Origin: Hydrogenophaga sp.
GTDB taxonomy: Bacteria > Pseudomonadota > Gammaproteobacteria > Burkholderiales > Burkholderiaceae_C
Direction: 5' to 3'
DNA length: 8,653 bases
NCBI GenBank assembly: GCA_011390855.1
Contig: JAABRN010000497.1
Span: forward strand, 1-8,653
In this document: one piece after another, positions 6,719 to 8,653 of the stretch
Numbering within the stretch: the stretch's first letter is position 1
Layout: the number at the start of each line of letters is the position of its first letter
Translations under genes and position numbers: made by a program
Notes under the pieces: model-generated
What the model saw: the letters and a program-made list of their open reading frames with translations, nothing else
What the model was told of the DNA's origin: nothing
Databases searched by the model: none

Positions 6719-8554
6719 TCACCAGGTGTCGATGAAGCGACCCGAGGGCTGTTCAGCCACACGTGCGCCTTGCAAGCCACGTGCGATCCATTGGCGGGTC
6801 TGCGCTGGATCGATGACCGCATCGATTTCCAGCGTGGCGGCCATCTGCATGGCTTCGCCGTTGGCCACTTGCTGCGCCAGCAGACGCTGAAACAGGGCCT
6901 CGCGCTCTTGCCCTGATGGCAGCGCTTCAAGTTCCTTCCGATAGCCCAGGCGCACGGCACCTTCCAGCCCCATCGCACCACATTCTCCGGTCGGCCAGGC
7001 CACGGTAAATACAGGAGCGTGGAAGCCCCCTGCACTCATCCCCATGGCCCCGAGGCCATAGCCCTTGCGCAAGATCACCGCGAACACAGGGACGCGAAGA
7101 TGCGCCGACACGACGAACAAGCGGCTCACGTGCCGTACCTGGGCCCTGGCCTCGGCGTCCGGGCCGACCATGAAGCCCGGGGTGTCCACAAAGCTCACCA
7201 CAGGCAAACCGTGGGCATTGCAGAGTTGCAGGAAGCGTGCGGCTTTGTCGGCAGCGTCTGCATCGATGGCGCCCCCCAGGTGCATGGGGTTGTTGGCCAA
7301 CACACCCACAGGGCGGCCCTCGACGCGTGCCAGTGCGGTGTGGATACCAGCACCGAATCCCGCGCGCAGCACCAGCAGGCTTCCCACGTCGACCGTTCGT
7401 TCCAACACGGATAGGCTGTCATACACCCGCAGGCGGTTTTCCGGCACCACATTTCTCAACAGGTTGGTGTCGGGTGACTGCCAGTCTTTGACAGCCCCCT
7501 GAAAGAAAGAAAGGTAAAGACGAGCCGCGTCAACGGCCTGCACTTCGTCCTCGACCAGCAAGTCGATCACACCATTGGCATGCTGGACCCCGCTCGGACC
7601 GATCTCTTCAGCAAGAAAACGGCCCAACCCCCCACCTTCCACCATGGCCGGCCCGCCCATGCCGATGTTGCTCGACCGGGTGGCGATGATGACATCGCTG
7701 CAGCCCAGCAGCGCCGCGTTGCCGGCAAAGCAGCGCCCAGCCGCAATACCCACCACGGGCACTTGCCCGGACAACCGGGCCATGGCAGCGAACGTGCCCA
7801 CATGCAATCCGGCGACGATGGGCATGTCGGTGTCACCGGGCCTGCCGCCGCCCCCTTCGGCGAACAAGACCACAGGCAAACGCTGCGCAAGCGCAATGCC
7901 CAGCAAGCGATCTGTCTTCTGGTGGTTGCGCATGCCCTGCGTGCCTGCCAACACCGTGGCGTCGTAGGCCAGGACCACGGTACGGGCGCGCGCCTCGCCA
8001 AAGTCCACCCCATTGACGGACCCGATGCCGGTGACCATGCCATCGGCAGGCGTGTTGGCGATCAGGTCTTCTTCACTGCGGCGGCTGCGCTGCGCCGCCA
8101 CCGCAAGCGCTCCGTACTCCAGGAAGCTGCCTTCGTCGCAGAGTGCTGCGATGTTTTCCCGCGCGGTGCGCATCCCTTGCGCTCGACGCCGGCTCACCGC
8201 AGCAGGGCGCGCGGCATCCTCTGTCAGTGCAAGGCGGTCGCGCAGCCGTTGGAGATCGGCGCGGTGCGCCTGGCCCTTGAGGTCATCCGCTGCGTCGTCC
8301 GCCTCCGGCAAGTCAGGCAGCCGTGGCGCGCCAGCCTTCAAAGGCTCACCACTCAACAACAGCTCACCCGAGGCGACGGTATCGCCGACAGCCACATGCA
8401 GCTGGGTCACCTGCGTGGCGCGATCCGCCCTCACCTCGTGCTCCATCTTCATGGATTCAAGCACCACCATCAGGGTACCGGCCTGCACCGCATCGCCGGG
8501 TTTCACCAGCCATTCAATCACTTGGGCAGACAGGGGGGAGCGCGTGTAGATCAT
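6719..8554 (-). CDS. Acyl-CoA carboxylase: biotinyl carrier-carboxyltransferase fusion
   Basis: 611 residues. The N-terminal biotinyl (BCCP-like) domain covers about 1-70, with the biotin acceptor K36 in ESMKMEH. After a charged linker (about 72-125) comes an acyl-CoA carboxylase-type carboxyltransferase: N-terminal half about 125-345 with EGGGGRPGDTD (233-243) and the GMGGPAMVEGGG stretch (298-309), C-terminal half about 365-600 with NNP (421-423), DTPGFMVGP (457-465), GYGLGAM (498-504) and WPTGECGAMGLEGAV (520-534). The enzyme would move CO2 from biotin to an acyl-CoA in the cytoplasm. The carboxyltransferase resembles that of single-chain long-chain acyl-CoA carboxylases, whose order is biotin carboxylase-carrier-transferase; here the biotin carboxylase is missing and must come from another gene. 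The substrate (acetyl-, propionyl- or longer acyl-CoA) cannot be told. ATG 8554 is preferred over an in-frame TTG at 8560, but neither has a clear Shine-Dalgarno. The gene converges on the response regulator. Confidence 0.9.
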   Translation of the reverse strand: MIYTRSPLSAQVIEWLVKPGDAVQAGTLMVVLESMKMEHEVRADRATQVTQLHVAVGDTVASGELLLSGEPLKAGAPRLPDLPEADDAADDLKGQAHRADLQRLRDRLALTEDAARPAAVSRRRAQGMRTARENIAALCDEGSFLEYGALAVAAQRSRRSEEDLIANTPADGMVTGIGSVNGVDFGEARARTVVLAYDATVLAGTQGMRNHQKTDRLLGIALAQRLPVVLFAEGGGGRPGDTDMPIVAGLHVGTFAAMARLSGQVPVVGIAAGRCFAGNAALLGCSDVIIATRSSNIGMGGPAMVEGGGLGRFLAEEIGPSGVQHANGVIDLLVEDEVQAVDAARLYLSFFQGAVKDWQSPDTNLLRNVVPENRLRVYDSLSVLERTVDVGSLLVLRAGFGAGIHTALARVEGRPVGVLANNPMHLGGAIDADAADKAARFLQLCNAHGLPVVSFVDTPGFMVGPDAEARAQVRHVSRLFVVSAHLRVPVFAVILRKGYGLGAMGMSAGGFHAPVFTVAWPTGECGAMGLEGAVRLGYRKELEALPSGQEREALFQRLLAQQVANGEAMQMAATLEIDAVIDPAQTRQWIARGLQGARVAEQPSGRFIDTW

Positions 8555-8653
8555 GCGCAAGATTCTGCGTCGGTCCGGCAGGGGCTGGGGTCAATCCCGC
8601 GACAGGGCCCGCCTCACGACAGGCAAGCAGGCCCGCATACGACGTCCAGACAG
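8555..8653. other. Upstream flank of the carboxylase gene, unassigned
   Basis: 99 bp to the window edge. In the carboxylase frame a TGA at 8591-8593 (minus strand) blocks extension, so the protein does not continue upstream. The frame ending at that TGA is open to the edge (20 codons), and another minus-strand frame reads through it and into the carboxylase gene. None of these short tails resembles a family I know, so whether an upstream gene such as a biotin carboxylase ends here cannot be decided. No convincing promoter is visible. Confidence 0.4.

Noticed and set aside
5899..6735. 278-codon plus-strand frame across the kinase/regulator junction
   Set aside because: It overlaps the kinase ATPase domain and the whole receiver gene in another frame, and its sequence shows no family motif.
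8013..8549. 178-codon plus-strand frame opposite the carboxylase N-terminal part
   Set aside because: It is antisense to the biotinyl and transferase domains and very rich in A, S and R; a shadow frame.
8591..8653. Possible C-terminal end of an upstream minus-strand gene
   Set aside because: Twenty open codons ending in TGA are too few, at least one competing frame is open too, and none resembles a known carboxylase tail.

Overview
The window looks like a stretch of chromosome from a GC-rich betaproteobacterium, most likely a member of the Comamonadaceae (Burkholderiales). The grounds are the strong G/C bias at third codon positions, the closeness of the proteins to proteobacterial families, and an 85-bp GC-rich intergenic repeat at the left edge of a type I associate with Acidovorax/Hydrogenophaga-like genomes. 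The family assignment is from memory and was not searched. No RNA genes, insertion sequences, integrases or CRISPR arrays are visible; this reads as ordinary chromosome rather than a mobile island.

Layout. Positions 1-152 hold almost two copies of the 85-bp repeat, ending 7 bp after the stop codon of a small heat-shock protein gene (hsp20, minus strand, 160-582). A 206-bp divergent intergenic region separates hsp20 from glcD. It carries a near-consensus heat-shock sigma (RpoH) promoter pointing at hsp20, a degenerate second copy of it, and a GC-rich hairpin in the predicted leader. On the plus strand come glcD (789-2291, FAD subunit of glycolate oxidase), then, after 51 bp, a 1286-residue soluble histidine kinase with seven PAS-like domains (2343-6203), and a single-domain response regulator (6200-6691) that overlaps the kinase by an ATGA junction. 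Converging on these, with a 27-bp gap, is a minus-strand gene (6719-8554) for a biotin-carrier/carboxyltransferase fusion of the acyl-CoA carboxylase type. The last ~100 bases are the upstream flank of that gene and cannot be assigned.

How they work together. The kinase and response regulator are clearly a pair, translationally coupled and lacking any DNA-binding output, so the signal must pass to another protein or to a phosphorelay. glcD lies codirectionally upstream with no visible terminator and could share a transcript with them, but a functional link is only inference. glcE and glcF, whose products are needed with GlcD in E. coli, are not next to it. The carboxylase gene supplies two of the three activities of an acyl-CoA carboxylase; the biotin carboxylase must be encoded elsewhere, perhaps just beyond the right edge. 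hsp20 is an independent heat-shock unit.

The most notable structures are an ungapped internal duplication of a 258-residue double-PAS module in the kinase, a perfect 9-bp inverted repeat that places the kinase start codon in a hairpin loop, and the clean split of a long-chain-carboxylase-like protein just before its biotinyl domain. None of these amounts to a demonstrably new biological system.
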